A stretch of 52,003 bases of DNA from the IMG/VR virus record IMGVR_UViG_3300032163_000019, positions 1 to 52,003 of that record; one strand, 5' to 3'. This DNA comes from a virus. Shown here in pieces: positions 38,244 to 47,511 of this stretch. The notes beneath the pieces are model-generated. The model searched no databases. It worked only from the letters and a program-made list of their open reading frames with translations, and was not told the origin of the DNA. The stretch's first letter is position 1. Every line of letters starts with the position of its first letter. A program made the position numbers and the translations under genes.

Positions 38244-38528
38244 TGTTAGCGCCGTTTTTACGCGGGCCAGCGCAAACTGGCTCCCTATACGCCCGTAAAC
38301 AGTCTCCGGTTGCGCGCCTTTTTATGGCTGGAAATGTCCCGCGAACGCCGATACTTTTACCCGCAATTCCCTTCCGCAAAAAATATTTTTTACGCCAAAA
38401 TTATCCTCGTTTTACCGCCCAGTTCAGCCCCAAAACTACCCCTCCGCCAGTAGCCGTTTGCCGTACCAAAACGTTTCAGTTTTTTTAGCGGAAACAAGGC
38501 GGTATAAAGGCGTTATGGAGGCGGTATT

Positions 38529-38717
38529 GGTGATATGGCGGGGGAGACAAAAGATGATAAAAGTGGTATAAAAATTAGGACAAATATTTTAACATATTTC
38601 AATAAGCGCCGAAACGTAACGGCTGGTGGGACTTGGTGATATGCTGGTGATATGGATTTTTCCTTTATACGTATAGCAAAAACAATGGGTTATGTACTAG
38701 CATATCACCATATCACC
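38529..38717. repeat. Iteron-like GGTGATATG repeats
   Basis: GGTGATATG at 38529-38537, 38635-38643 and 38646-38654 on the + strand. The inverse CATATCACC is at 38701-38709 and 38709-38717. GGTGATATGCT is repeated as an 11-bp inverse match (38635-38645 and 38699-38709). The copies could fold as a cruciform or bind a regulator or initiator. Confidence 0.8.
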
Positions 38718-38909
38718 TATATCGCTACTTTTAAAAAAAAAAAAAAAAAACTTTTCCCGTACGCGTACGCATAGTGGTATCGCGTTTTTTGCCAGTTTGG
38801 CGCCGACTTAGTTTTGTTTTTTTAACGGCGCCCCCGCAGCCTCCAAAAAGTACCGCGACCGCGGGGCGGTTCTCGCCGCTCCAAAAACTACCGCCGGTAA
38901 AAAAATCAG

Positions 38910-38939
38910 TTGACAACGAAATCGAAATTCGGCAATAAT
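38910..38939 (+). promoter_or_regulatory. Candidate late promoter at the portal gene start
   Basis: TTGACA (38910-38915), 18-bp spacer, AATAAT (38934-38939). It overlaps the 5' end of the portal frame, so transcripts starting near 38946 would not carry the TTG at 38910. Confidence 0.45.
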
Positions 38940-40376
38940 GCGGAAAGTATAAATTTAAACTTATTATGGGTGGGTAAAATCAGCTTGTCTCGATATTGGC
39001 CGTTCGCCACTTCCAAAAGCGCTCCCCCCGTCGCCGTATCGTTCGACGCTAAAATCGCCGCGGCGATTATATCCCCCTGGCAAGAATCAAAACCGCTCTA
39101 CCGCATAAACGATCTGCAAGGCCAGGTCAACGCATATAGCAAATGGGTTTACCGTTGCGTCCAGGTTATCGCCGACGCGGCGTGTAGCGTTCCTTTTCGT
39201 TTGTTCACCGTGCAAACAAATTCTAACCAGGTTAAAGGTTTTCGACACAAGGTTGTCGAAAAGAAAAAGCTGGATTGGATGGAGGCGAATAACCCAGCGG
39301 TTAGAAATGCTATACGCAAAGCAAGCGGCGTGATGGTGGAGGTCCAGGACCATCCGTATTTTGAGCTTATGAGGACGGTTAACCCGTTCATGAATAATAT
39401 CGATATTCAAAAAACCAAGTTCATATCCGATCGGTTAACTGGGAATTCTTACTGGTACAAGGTCAAGGACAAGGCCGGGCGTATAGTTGAGCTATGGCCG
39501 TTGGCGCCGCAGAACATGGCGGTTATACCGTCGAGCAAGAATTTTATTGATGGGTACGAATACCGGAATGGCGGCAAGAAAATTAGGTTTGAGGAGCATG
39601 AGATAATCCATTTCAAGGACCCGTCTCCGTTTGATCCATATTACGGCATGTCCCCTTTGGCGGCCGCGGTGACTCCGGTAACGCTTCAGGCGTATATGGA
39701 TAAATTTAATACCGACTTGTTCGCCAACATGGCGCGGCCAGAGGTTATACTATCGAGTGAGAATACTCTTACCGATGACATGGTGACGAAGATCAAGACG
39801 CGGTGGAAAGAGTTTACGGGGTTTGCGCAAGGCAGGAGCGGAGACGTCGTGGTGATGGGTAGCGGGTTGAGGATTGAACGGTTGACGATGAATCCGCAAG
39901 AATTGAGTTACAATGAATCGGCGGTCATGCGGCGGAATGAGATATTCGGGATTTTTGGAGTGCCATTGACGAAGGCGGACCCATCGCAGATAGCGGCCAA
40001 CAATGAGGCGAGCGATATTCAGTTTTTGCGAGACACGGTATATCCGTTGTTGGTTCGTGACCAGGAAAAGCTCAACGAAAAGTTGCTATCGGAATATGAT
40101 GACAGGTTGTTCGGCGCGTATGATGATCCCATTCCCGCTAACCGTCAGTTTGAAATGACGCGGAACATTGAGTACGTTAAGGCGGGGATTAAAACGCGGA
40201 ATGAGGTGCGGGTAGAAGAGGGATTGGAGCCGTTACCGCCGAGTGAGGGGGATGTTATACCGCCGTTTCAAGGGGCGGGTATACCGGGGGTGGCCCCCAA
40301 TATATCGTCCGCGGCAGGTGTGAAAGATATTGCGGAAGGAGTAAGGAAAGCGTTGTATGGGCGGTATATCCGATGA
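38910..40376 (+). CDS. Portal protein (HK97-type)
   Basis: Up to 488 residues. Portal hallmarks include NAYSKWVYRCVQVIADAACS near the start, NSYWYKVKDKAGRIVELWPL, the EEHEIIHFKDPSPFDPYYGM block, and ILSSENTLTDDMVTKI, RNEIFGIFGVP near the end of the core. It forms the dodecameric DNA gate of the head. The start is unclear: TTG 38910 coincides with a -35 hexamer, there is no in-frame ATG in the first 100 codons, and GTG 38970 has no ribosome binding site. The core domain begins about residue 50 in any case. Confidence 0.93.
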   Translation: MTTKSKFGNNAESINLNLLWVGKISLSRYWPFATSKSAPPVAVSFDAKIAAAIISPWQESKPLYRINDLQGQVNAYSKWVYRCVQVIADAACSVPFRLFTVQTNSNQVKGFRHKVVEKKKLDWMEANNPAVRNAIRKASGVMVEVQDHPYFELMRTVNPFMNNIDIQKTKFISDRLTGNSYWYKVKDKAGRIVELWPLAPQNMAVIPSSKNFIDGYEYRNGGKKIRFEEHEIIHFKDPSPFDPYYGMSPLAAAVTPVTLQAYMDKFNTDLFANMARPEVILSSENTLTDDMVTKIKTRWKEFTGFAQGRSGDVVVMGSGLRIERLTMNPQELSYNESAVMRRNEIFGIFGVPLTKADPSQIAANNEASDIQFLRDTVYPLLVRDQEKLNEKLLSEYDDRLFGAYDDPIPANRQFEMTRNIEYVKAGIKTRNEVRVEEGLEPLPPSEGDVIPPFQGAGIPGVAPNISSAAGVKDIAEGVRKALYGRYIR

Positions 40377-40388
40377 CGGGGGCGTTAA

Positions 40389-41150
40389 ATGTGTTTTGAG
40401 TGTGAGATGACAAAGGCGGTTAGCGGACATCGGCGGGCGGTTACGGCGCGGTTTCTGAGGCGCACGGGGGAATACGAGGATCGGTTGGCGCGTAAACTAA
40501 TACCGTATTTTGGTAAGCAAAAAAAAGTTGTGTTGGCGCTACTACACGCTACGGCCACAAAATCTATTACCGATGTAGAACAGGCGGCCTGGGATGACTT
40601 GGACGCGGAGCTTCAGGCGTTGATAAAACCGTTGTACGATGAGATTATACTATCTACCGGGGGGATCATAGCGGCGGACATAGGCGCGTCGTTTAGCGTT
40701 TTAAACGACCGCGTATTGGCGTTTGTGGAAAGCAAGTTGGCTAAGATCGTTGATTGCAATCGTACAACGCAAGACGCCATTGAAGCCGTGTTGCGAGCGG
40801 GGCTCGAACATGGCGATGATATACAATTTATCGCTAACGGTATTGAGGGCGTGTTTGAGGACGCGATTGGCAACAGGGCGGTTGTCATAGCGCGGACGGA
40901 GGTTATTGGCGCGTCTAACTGGGCCACGTTTGAGGCATACACTCAGAGCGAGGTAGTGGCGCTCAAAGAATGGTTAACTACCGTGGATGGGCGGCAACGT
41001 CCGGCGCATGAGGACGCCAACAACCAGGCGGTGCCGCTGAAAGAGCCGTTTATCGTTGACGGTGAGGAGCTCATGTACCCAGGGGATCCGGCGGGATCGG
41101 CGGAAAATATAATTCAATGCAGGTGTACGCTGGTTGCGGTAATAAAATAA
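40389..41150 (+). CDS. MuF-like head morphogenesis protein
   Basis: A 253-residue protein. VIARTEVIGASNWATFEAYT, then EWLTTVDGRQRPAHEDANNQ, PGDPAGSAENIIQCRCTLVA is the Mu gpF-like domain signature. It follows the portal gene, as in many phages. Minor head protein, possibly ejected. ATG 40389 gives MCFECEM...; ATG 40407 would remove the two unusual cysteines. The last codons are close to the next promoter. Confidence 0.92.
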   Translation: MCFECEMTKAVSGHRRAVTARFLRRTGEYEDRLARKLIPYFGKQKKVVLALLHATATKSITDVEQAAWDDLDAELQALIKPLYDEIILSTGGIIAADIGASFSVLNDRVLAFVESKLAKIVDCNRTTQDAIEAVLRAGLEHGDDIQFIANGIEGVFEDAIGNRAVVIARTEVIGASNWATFEAYTQSEVVALKEWLTTVDGRQRPAHEDANNQAVPLKEPFIVDGEELMYPGDPAGSAENIIQCRCTLVAVIK

Positions 41151-41154
41151 ATGC

Positions 41155-41182
41155 TTGACGTGGGTATTATTTACCGTATAAT
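41155..41182 (+). promoter_or_regulatory. Sigma70-like promoter before the protease gene
   Basis: TTGACG (41155-41160), 16-bp spacer, TATAAT (41177-41182). The transcript would start near 41190, so the GTG at 41189 cannot be used and the ATG at 41219 is favoured. Confidence 0.65.
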
Positions 41183-41218
41183 AATACTGTGCTTGAGTTA
41201 AATGATGAAGGATGGCTT

Positions 41219-42739
41219 ATGAGCGATGATTTTTCTCTTGGCGATAAACGATCCGTTGATTGCCGATCTCGCAAAGAGTTTGACGATGCGGAACGGAGTC
41301 TGGTGGCGTATGCGTCCACGGAGACGGTTGATCGTGACGCCGAAATTGTTAAAGGCGACGCCTGGGATTTTACCCGGTATAAAACTAATCCCGTTGTATT
41401 ACTATCCCACGATAGTAAATCCTTACCCGTGGCCAAGGTTGTTTGGATTAAAAACGGCGTGGACGGGTTGCAGTTTAAAGCGCAGTTCGCGTCTACCCCG
41501 GCGGCGCTGGAGGTATACCAGTTGTATAAGGAGGGTATTTTAAGCGCCTTTTCCGCTGGGTTTATCGCTAAAACATGGGCGGAGGGTAAAACGTTTGACG
41601 ACGCCAGATATAAAAAAGCGAAGCGTGTGTATACCGACGTGGAACTGCTGGAAATCTCTTGTGTGAGTATTCCGTCGTGTCCAGACGCGCTGGTACAGCG
41701 GACGGTTAAGGGGTTCATCAAGGACAAGTTGCTGGAAGCCAGTTTGCGTTCCGTGTTGGCCGAAGTGATTAATAAATCCTATACTCACACTGACGAGGTG
41801 GTGGCGGATGAACCCGATTGGGGGAGCGTTGATAAATCATCGTTGCCGCGTGAGGCGTTTGCCCCTGTACCGGTGGAGGGATCGAACAAAAGTGATTGGA
41901 GTTATCCGCATCATTATGTCGTGGGTGGGGGTAATAAAGATGACGCCGGTATTTATACGGACGGTATTCTTTATTTGCATACGGGGGGATTAAATGCCGC
42001 CTGGGCCGCGGCGCAAGGGGCGCGTTCGGGGGAGCAAGCCGCTGCGGATGTTATCGCGCATTTAGAGGCGCACAGGGAAGCGTTGAAACTGAGCGCGGAA
42101 TCGGCCACGGACGGCGCGGCCACGGCGGAAGCGAAAACGAAACAATACGCTGTTAAAACGATTGGATTGGCGGGTACGCCGTCGGTGTTTGATATCATCG
42201 ACGCGATCAGATATGCTTTGTCTGTAACGCCCGCGGGGTTCAGCGTGATCCATGTGGAGGATATGTTCCCCGTATCAGCGTTGAGCGGGGGATGTATTGT
42301 GGAGCTAGAGACGGCTAATAATCCTACTACTTCTACTTATTGGCATTACGATTACCGGTACGATGTGGCGTCTAATGTGGCGACTATGTTTAACCCAGTC
42401 GCCGTCGAAGAGATGTATGCGCGGAAATTCGCGGGCAATAAAGTTACTAAAGCGGGCCGTGAACTTAGCGCAAAAAATATCGCCACATTGACTGAATGCG
42501 CGTCAACGATGCGCGGTACGGCGGGAATGATTGAGGGGATGTTGAAAGGCAAGGCGCTTATTCCGATTGACACCGCTCCCACGATTGACAGGGCCCCCAC
42601 GATTGACATCGCTCCCACGATTGACATAACCGACTTGCGGCAGTTAATGAAAGCCGCGATTGACAGGGCTACTGTAGCGTTTGATATTAATATCATGATA
42701 CAACGCGCTATTGACAAGCGGATGGGCAGGTTGACGTGA
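41219..42739 (+). CDS. Prohead protease fused to scaffold-like region
   Basis: A 506-residue protein. AAGGA precedes ATG 41219 by 6-7 nt. The N-terminal HK97-type (U35) protease has NPVVLLSHDSKSLPVAKV (catalytic His), ILSAFSAGFIAK (Ser) and LEISCVSIPSCPDA. Residues about 195-295 hold a second domain (WSYPHHYVVGGGNKDDAGIY, LNAAWAAAQGARSGEQAAAD) known from phage protease-scaffold fusions. The helical C-terminus with a DTAPTIDRAPTIDIAPTID repeat (42572-42630) probably serves as scaffold, being cleaved off during maturation. Confidence 0.9.
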   Translation: MSDDFSLGDKRSVDCRSRKEFDDAERSLVAYASTETVDRDAEIVKGDAWDFTRYKTNPVVLLSHDSKSLPVAKVVWIKNGVDGLQFKAQFASTPAALEVYQLYKEGILSAFSAGFIAKTWAEGKTFDDARYKKAKRVYTDVELLEISCVSIPSCPDALVQRTVKGFIKDKLLEASLRSVLAEVINKSYTHTDEVVADEPDWGSVDKSSLPREAFAPVPVEGSNKSDWSYPHHYVVGGGNKDDAGIYTDGILYLHTGGLNAAWAAAQGARSGEQAAADVIAHLEAHREALKLSAESATDGAATAEAKTKQYAVKTIGLAGTPSVFDIIDAIRYALSVTPAGFSVIHVEDMFPVSALSGGCIVELETANNPTTSTYWHYDYRYDVASNVATMFNPVAVEEMYARKFAGNKVTKAGRELSAKNIATLTECASTMRGTAGMIEGMLKGKALIPIDTAPTIDRAPTIDIAPTIDITDLRQLMKAAIDRATVAFDINIMIQRAIDKRMGRLT

Positions 42740-42819
42740 CGTGAATGTGACCCGGCATAAATGACTTTTAGCGGGGTAGTAATAGGATTAGTAACTTAAC
42801 TTTTTTGAGGATACGGAAA

Positions 42820-44076
42820 ATGACTAAGGACGAAACGGACGCTCTCCTGAAAAGCGTAAGCGATAACGTGGGTATGAAATTTCAGGAATACGGCGCCGCG
42901 ATTGGGGAGGCCGTGGACAAAGCCGTGGACGCCCACTTGGGAGGGATGGCTCCTCACAACAGGAAAAACATTCACGGCGGGGCGGTGACGGTGAGGGAAC
43001 CGTTGCCGGATATACTCGCCAACAGGGGTAAGTTTTTTCAGACCGTCCACAAGGCGGCAACCGATGGCGGCGTTAAAATCAAACTGGCGGAAGCGCTGGA
43101 ACTGTATTGGAAAACCAAGGCTCCGAGCGGTATGAATACCGTGATGTCGGCGGACGGCGGCTTTTTGCCCACGGCGGAAATTATGGCGGAGATTAAAGCG
43201 GATACCTATGATACGGGCGGTCTGCTGGCCAGTTGCGACGTAATGCCTCTGGGCGGTAACAACGACTCGCTGATTTGGAAGGAGCTTGTTAATGAGGATC
43301 GGTCTACCGCCGGAGCGTTTGGCGGTATTCGCGCTTATCGAAACTCGGAGGGGGCCACTGTCGCATTCAGCGGTATGAAATTTAGAGAACGCGAAATCCG
43401 GGTAAAAGACATGATGGCGCTTGTCCCGGTGACTAACCAGTTGTTAGGCGACGCCACTTCTTTGGGGGCGTTCATTGGTAATTATACTCCGGCGGCTTTC
43501 AACGATTTGGCGGACGAGGAAATATACCGTGGTAATGGAGCGGGCGAATGTTTGGGCGTGTTGGACGCCGCATGTACCCTTTCCGTGGCCAAGGAAACTA
43601 ACCAGGCCGCGGACACTATCCTGTTTGAAAACATCCAGAAGATGTTTATAAATTTCGATCCCGCTAAACTGGCGGGGGCGAAATTTTATATTAACCCGCA
43701 CGCTCAGGCCCAATTGTGGAAAATGAGTTTGCCAGTTGGTACTGGAGGTAGCGCCGTGTATATCCCCGGCGGTACGATTGACAAAGCCCCGTTTGGTACT
43801 CTTATGGGTATCCCGGTAGTGGCCAATCATACACTGTCCAAGTTGGGGGACAAGGGGGATATCATGCTCGCCAACTTCAAGGATTACCTTGTCGTGGATA
43901 AGGGTGGGATTGATGGCGCGGAATCGATGCACGTTTTGTTCGCCACGAACGAGATGATGTTTCGGTTTGTCTGGAGGATTAACGGAATGCCAAAACCCGT
44001 TGCTACCATTACTCCGAAACACGGCAACACGGGGGACAAGTTGTCTTCGTTCGTGACTTTGGCGGAACGGGCTTAA
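42820..44076 (+). CDS. Major capsid protein (HK97 fold)
   Basis: A 418-residue protein. ATG 42820 has GAGG about 9 nt upstream. TTG 42805 is unlikely. The first about 100 residues are helical and charged, like a delta domain. Then follow GGFLPTAEIMAEIKADTYDT, REIRVKDMMALVPVTNQLLG and the HK97 P-domain pattern (FYINPHAQAQLWKM, GTLMGIPVVANHTL). It builds the icosahedral shell. A hairpin follows its stop. The delta domain may be removed by the protease. Confidence 0.95.
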   Translation: MTKDETDALLKSVSDNVGMKFQEYGAAIGEAVDKAVDAHLGGMAPHNRKNIHGGAVTVREPLPDILANRGKFFQTVHKAATDGGVKIKLAEALELYWKTKAPSGMNTVMSADGGFLPTAEIMAEIKADTYDTGGLLASCDVMPLGGNNDSLIWKELVNEDRSTAGAFGGIRAYRNSEGATVAFSGMKFREREIRVKDMMALVPVTNQLLGDATSLGAFIGNYTPAAFNDLADEEIYRGNGAGECLGVLDAACTLSVAKETNQAADTILFENIQKMFINFDPAKLAGAKFYINPHAQAQLWKMSLPVGTGGSAVYIPGGTIDKAPFGTLMGIPVVANHTLSKLGDKGDIMLANFKDYLVVDKGGIDGAESMHVLFATNEMMFRFVWRINGMPKPVATITPKHGNTGDKLSSFVTLAERA

Positions 44077-44087
44077 CAAGTAACGAT

Positions 44088-44125
44088 CTTATTACCGCAT
44101 GGGTTAAGCGCCTTGCGGTAATAAG
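44088..44125 (+). terminator. Perfect 12-bp hairpin after the capsid gene
   Basis: CTTATTACCGCA (44088-44099) and TGCGGTAATAAG (44114-44125) with a 14-nt loop. No U-tract follows, so it may protect the 3' end of capsid mRNA or partially terminate to give excess capsid transcript. Confidence 0.65.
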
Positions 44126-44145
44126 AATATAAATGGAGATTGACG

Positions 44146-44613
44146 ATGGCTATTTTTACTGAAGAGGCGCAAGTCTCGCAGGGGTTGTCCCCGCAAGAGC
44201 TCAATGGTGGCGCTAAAACTTCTGACTGGATTGGGGTGGGCAATTACGATCACGTGACCGCGTTTGTGTATATCGGGGCGCACGGGGCGGCCACCACGTT
44301 GACCGTCAACGAGGCGTCCGATAACGCCGGTACTGGCCCCACTACCATGGCGTTTAAATATCGCAAAACGGCGACGACTCTGGTTGACGATTGGGGCGCG
44401 GTTATTTCCGTGGCCGCCACGGGCGTGGCCACCAGCGGTTCAGTCGCCGGGCAGATTTACGCTATCGAGATCGATAGTTCCGATCTTTTGGCGGGTAACG
44501 ACTTTGTTCAGATTGGGTTGTCTAACCCAGGGGCGTCCGTCATAGCGAGCGTGATGTTTGTTGGTTCGCACGGCCGCGTTAAACAGGAGGTCCCCGTTTC
44601 GTTGCAATCCTAA
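44146..44613 (+). CDS. Putative head decoration protein
   Basis: A 155-residue protein; GGAG 7 nt before ATG 44146. It is beta-rich and neutral (MAIFTEEAQVSQGLSPQELN, FVYIGAHGAATTLTVNEASD), which fits a capsid decoration protein, and it directly follows the capsid gene. No family is named with certainty. Confidence 0.6.
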   Translation: MAIFTEEAQVSQGLSPQELNGGAKTSDWIGVGNYDHVTAFVYIGAHGAATTLTVNEASDNAGTGPTTMAFKYRKTATTLVDDWGAVISVAATGVATSGSVAGQIYAIEIDSSDLLAGNDFVQIGLSNPGASVIASVMFVGSHGRVKQEVPVSLQS

Positions 44614-44636
44614 TGTGACGTAATAGGGTTATTACT

Positions 44637-44861
44637 ATGGAAAAGGATATTGGGCTTCGCTTGCTGGAAAGCGTTGAGGTGGGCGGAAAACTTATCCCGA
44701 TGGGTACGTTTATCCGGTTGCCGTATGACGCATTTCTGCAAGCGTTTCCGGAGTATAGGACGGCTCCAAAATCGTTCATAGAATCGGCGGTGAATAAAGC
44801 CGTCGATTCTATCACTACTATCAAACGCGGGCGCGGTAGGCCCGCTAAATCATTAATTTAG
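44637..44861 (+). CDS. Small structural-region protein
   Basis: A 74-residue protein beginning MEKDIGLRLLESVEVGGKLI. It has a short strand region (GTFIRLPYDAFLQAFPEYRT) and a basic C-terminus (TIKRGRGRPAKSLI, an AT-hook-like GRGRP). It may be a minor head or connector component that touches DNA. Unassigned. Confidence 0.6.
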   Translation: MEKDIGLRLLESVEVGGKLIPMGTFIRLPYDAFLQAFPEYRTAPKSFIESAVNKAVDSITTIKRGRGRPAKSLI

Positions 44862-44872
44862 GAGACGGTAAT

Positions 44873-45433
44873 ATGCCTGTTACTTTGATCGGCGCCAGGT
44901 GGGTGGGCGGATACCTGGAGTTGTATAATACCGTCACTGGATCGACTATTGTCACGGTTAATACCGCCGGTATTTCCAGGGCGAGCCAAGAGCGTGTGAT
45001 GAACATTTCGGCGAAAGCTGGAGCTACGGCTGGGTGGACCGTTGGTGGCGGGGCGGTTAACGTCGGTATTTTGGCGACGCTTCCTGCGTCGCAAACGTCA
45101 TCGACGTTGGTTGTCCCCATCACAGGGCTTAAGGTGGGAGACACTATCACAGCGTTTAAACTTAACGCTCAGATTGAGAGCGCTGGCGGCGCGGTGACTT
45201 TGGACGCGGACTTGCGGAAACGGACTTGCGCGGCGGGCGACTTTTCGGATGCCTCCGTGGGCGCTATTACTCAGGTGGCGGTGACGGCGGATACGGCGGT
45301 AGCTTCCGCCAAAACCGGGTTGTCCGATACCGTGGCTGCGGATGAGGTATTTTACGTTTTACTTACCGGTACTACCGCGGCGGTGACTGACATTGACCTG
45401 GGATCGATTACGGTTACGGTTACTGAGTCGTAA
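44873..45433 (+). CDS. Structural protein, beta-rich
   Basis: A 186-residue protein; AGGAG about 8 nt before ATG. The sequence is a series of Val/Thr-rich strands (LYNTVTGSTIVTVNTAGISR, LVVPITGLKVGDTITAFKLN), suggesting a jelly-roll or Ig-like decoration protein of the head. Unassigned family. Confidence 0.6.
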   Translation: MPVTLIGARWVGGYLELYNTVTGSTIVTVNTAGISRASQERVMNISAKAGATAGWTVGGGAVNVGILATLPASQTSSTLVVPITGLKVGDTITAFKLNAQIESAGGAVTLDADLRKRTCAAGDFSDASVGAITQVAVTADTAVASAKTGLSDTVAADEVFYVLLTGTTAAVTDIDLGSITVTVTES

Positions 45434-45494
45434 TTATAATGCTTACCGCATTCTCGGTGCGGGACTGAACCATTGAGTATGGGAGTTTAATGTT

Positions 45495-45875
45495 ATGGCT
45501 GGTAGTAGCGCCTCGGTTACATACGAGGAGGAAAACCCGGTTAAAAAGATACTGATTGACTGGGTATCGGATGACGCGACTGGGGCGGTATCCGTGAGTA
45601 CAAAAAAGATTACCGGACGTATAGTCAGGCTAGTCACCGATCCGGGGGCGGCGGCCCCCACGGCGGCGTATGACGTGACGTTAACCGATCCGGAAGGACT
45701 GGATGTATTGAAAGGATTGGGTGCGGATAGATCGGCCACGGTAACGGAGGACGTTAATATTGTTTATACCGGCACGAGTGACCACCCGTATGTCAACGAT
45801 GTGTTGGCGTTGAACATTACTAATGCCGGGAACAGCAAAAACGGGCAAGTAATAATTTACACTATCGGTGGGTAG
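45495..45875 (+). CDS. Structural protein, beta-rich
   Basis: A 126-residue protein beginning MAGSSASVTYEEENPVKKIL. Strand-rich (DWVSDDATGAVSVSTKKITG, VTEDVNIVYTGTSDHPYVND). The 61-nt gap before it has GGGAG. It probably belongs to the same head decoration group. Its stop is 3 nt before the next gene. Confidence 0.6.
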   Translation: MAGSSASVTYEEENPVKKILIDWVSDDATGAVSVSTKKITGRIVRLVTDPGAAAPTAAYDVTLTDPEGLDVLKGLGADRSATVTEDVNIVYTGTSDHPYVNDVLALNITNAGNSKNGQVIIYTIGG

Positions 45876-45878
45876 GGC

Positions 45879-47504
45879 ATGGCCATGCTTGCGGGTAAAT
45901 ATAATTCGCGTTATCAGGTTAAACGCGAATATGTGGGGGTATCGGGAGATGTTAAACCGAATGACCTTGACCTCCCCGTTGGATCGACGTTTTACGAAAC
46001 CGATACAGAACGAGATTATGTTTACACGGGGAGTTACTGGAGACGGCATAGCAAAAATGTAACGATGTCATTGAGCGATTCGTCCGCCGTGGATGCCTTT
46101 GGTAAACTCCGTGTGGCGTCGCCGGTAACGTTGTTCGATGATAAAAATATCCATTCGCGGAACGAGGCGTTGTGGGAAGAGCCGCTTATTGGGGCGGTCA
46201 TCGTCCATGGGGCGGTGACGGGGGGCCCGTTTGTAGCGGGTGAAATCATCACGGGCGGTACTAGTGGGAGTGTGGGGAATATTTCCGCCGTTAACAGTAT
46301 TGCGTCAACGATTACGTATTCCGTAAACCATAATGATTTTATAGTTGGCGAAACCATCACGGGCGGTACTAGCGGCGCTACCGCGGCGGTAATAAGTTTT
46401 GATACTGGATCACATATTTTATACGATAGAAATACGGCGTCCGTGATTTTACAGTGCGGCGCTATCGCGGGGGATCAAGCGGTTCGCCAAACGCACAGAT
46501 ACTTTCCGGGGATATTTGGAAAATCACAAGAGATTTTTGGCACGGTGAATTTTGGCGCCGCCGTGTCGAATGTACGCAAGCGGTGGGGATACTTTGATAT
46601 TAGTAATGGCTTGTTCGTTGAGCAGACGATATCGGGGATATCGTTTGTAGTGAGGTCTAAAACTACGGGGGCGGTGATAGATACGCTTATCCCGCAAGCG
46701 AACTGGAGCGTGGATAAGATGGACGGTGGCGGACCGAGTGGCGCCGCATTAGATTTTACAAAGACGCAACTTATAGTAATAGATTTTCAGTGGGGCGGGG
46801 CGGGGCGTATCCGGTTCGGTTTTTTTTACAAAGGCCGGTTGATTTACGCGCATGAACAGAATTATGTGAACGTGGTGACGTCGGTATATATGTCAACGTT
46901 ATCGTTGCCGCTTCGCGCGGAGGTGGCGAATACCGGCGGTACGGTTGGCGTTAATACTATGCGTATGATTTGCGGAACGATAGTTAGTAACGGCGGTGAA
47001 TCGATGGTTGGAAACGGATATACCGTTTCAAACGATATTGTGGGAAGGGCCGTGACGGCCACGGCGGCGGTTCCAATTATCGCCGTCCGCGTAAAAAGCG
47101 CGCATCCGAACGGCGGTGATAACCGTATCGCGGCGGAGTTGTACGGAATGGGTATATTTTGTACGGGTAATAATATACACTACGAATTACGTCGTATACA
47201 TGATCCATCGTCCATGACCGCCACGTGGGCGGATGTAGGTAACGGTAGCGGGCTGGAATTCAGCGTTAACATCGCCGCTATATCTGGTGGGCGGATGAAT
47301 CTTGTGGAAGAGGGATACGCCGCGGTGAGCCAAGGGGGAAAGGGAAGCGAGACGTTGGTGGCGGTTACCACTAGACGAGACCAATACCGTTATATAATGC
47401 AAAACTATAACTCTACAAACTCGGAAGTGTTCGCCGTATTTGCGCAATCGTTGGGCGGAAACGCTACGGCGTATGCGCATTTAACGTGGATAGAAACCGA
47501 ATAA
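45879..47504 (+). CDS. Large structural protein (head fibre/decoration type)
   Basis: A 541-residue protein. SDSSAVDAFGKLRVASPVTL, FDDKNIHSRNEALWEE near residues 75-105 is a signature I recall from a widespread phage structural protein family. An internal imperfect repeat follows (GEIITGGTSGSVGNISAV and GETITGGTSGATAAVISF). The rest is a long beta-rich body. Its place between decoration and connector genes suggests a head-attached or neck fibre. No enzymatic motifs. Confidence 0.65.
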   Translation: MAMLAGKYNSRYQVKREYVGVSGDVKPNDLDLPVGSTFYETDTERDYVYTGSYWRRHSKNVTMSLSDSSAVDAFGKLRVASPVTLFDDKNIHSRNEALWEEPLIGAVIVHGAVTGGPFVAGEIITGGTSGSVGNISAVNSIASTITYSVNHNDFIVGETITGGTSGATAAVISFDTGSHILYDRNTASVILQCGAIAGDQAVRQTHRYFPGIFGKSQEIFGTVNFGAAVSNVRKRWGYFDISNGLFVEQTISGISFVVRSKTTGAVIDTLIPQANWSVDKMDGGGPSGAALDFTKTQLIVIDFQWGGAGRIRFGFFYKGRLIYAHEQNYVNVVTSVYMSTLSLPLRAEVANTGGTVGVNTMRMICGTIVSNGGESMVGNGYTVSNDIVGRAVTATAAVPIIAVRVKSAHPNGGDNRIAAELYGMGIFCTGNNIHYELRRIHDPSSMTATWADVGNGSGLEFSVNIAAISGGRMNLVEEGYAAVSQGGKGSETLVAVTTRRDQYRYIMQNYNSTNSEVFAVFAQSLGGNATAYAHLTWIETE

Positions 47505-47511
47505 TAATGGT

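Larger units (their letters stand above)
38212..38909. other. Long intergenic control region before the head genes
   Basis: About 700 nt without a supported gene. In order: an extended -10 promoter (38235-38243); a possible leader structure in which TTTACG (38257-38262) pairs with CGTAAA (about 38293-38298) around an inner GCCAG/CTGGC stem; a purine-rich stretch; five copies of GGTGATATG in both orientations (38529-38717); an A18 tract (38732-38749); GGCGCCG/CGGCGCC (38799-38832); and a promoter (38910-38939). It probably controls late transcription or replication. Confidence 0.6.

Noticed and set aside
38243-38488. An 81-codon + strand frame in the control region
   Set aside because: TTG start, no ribosome binding site, unlikely composition. 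The region is better explained as regulatory.
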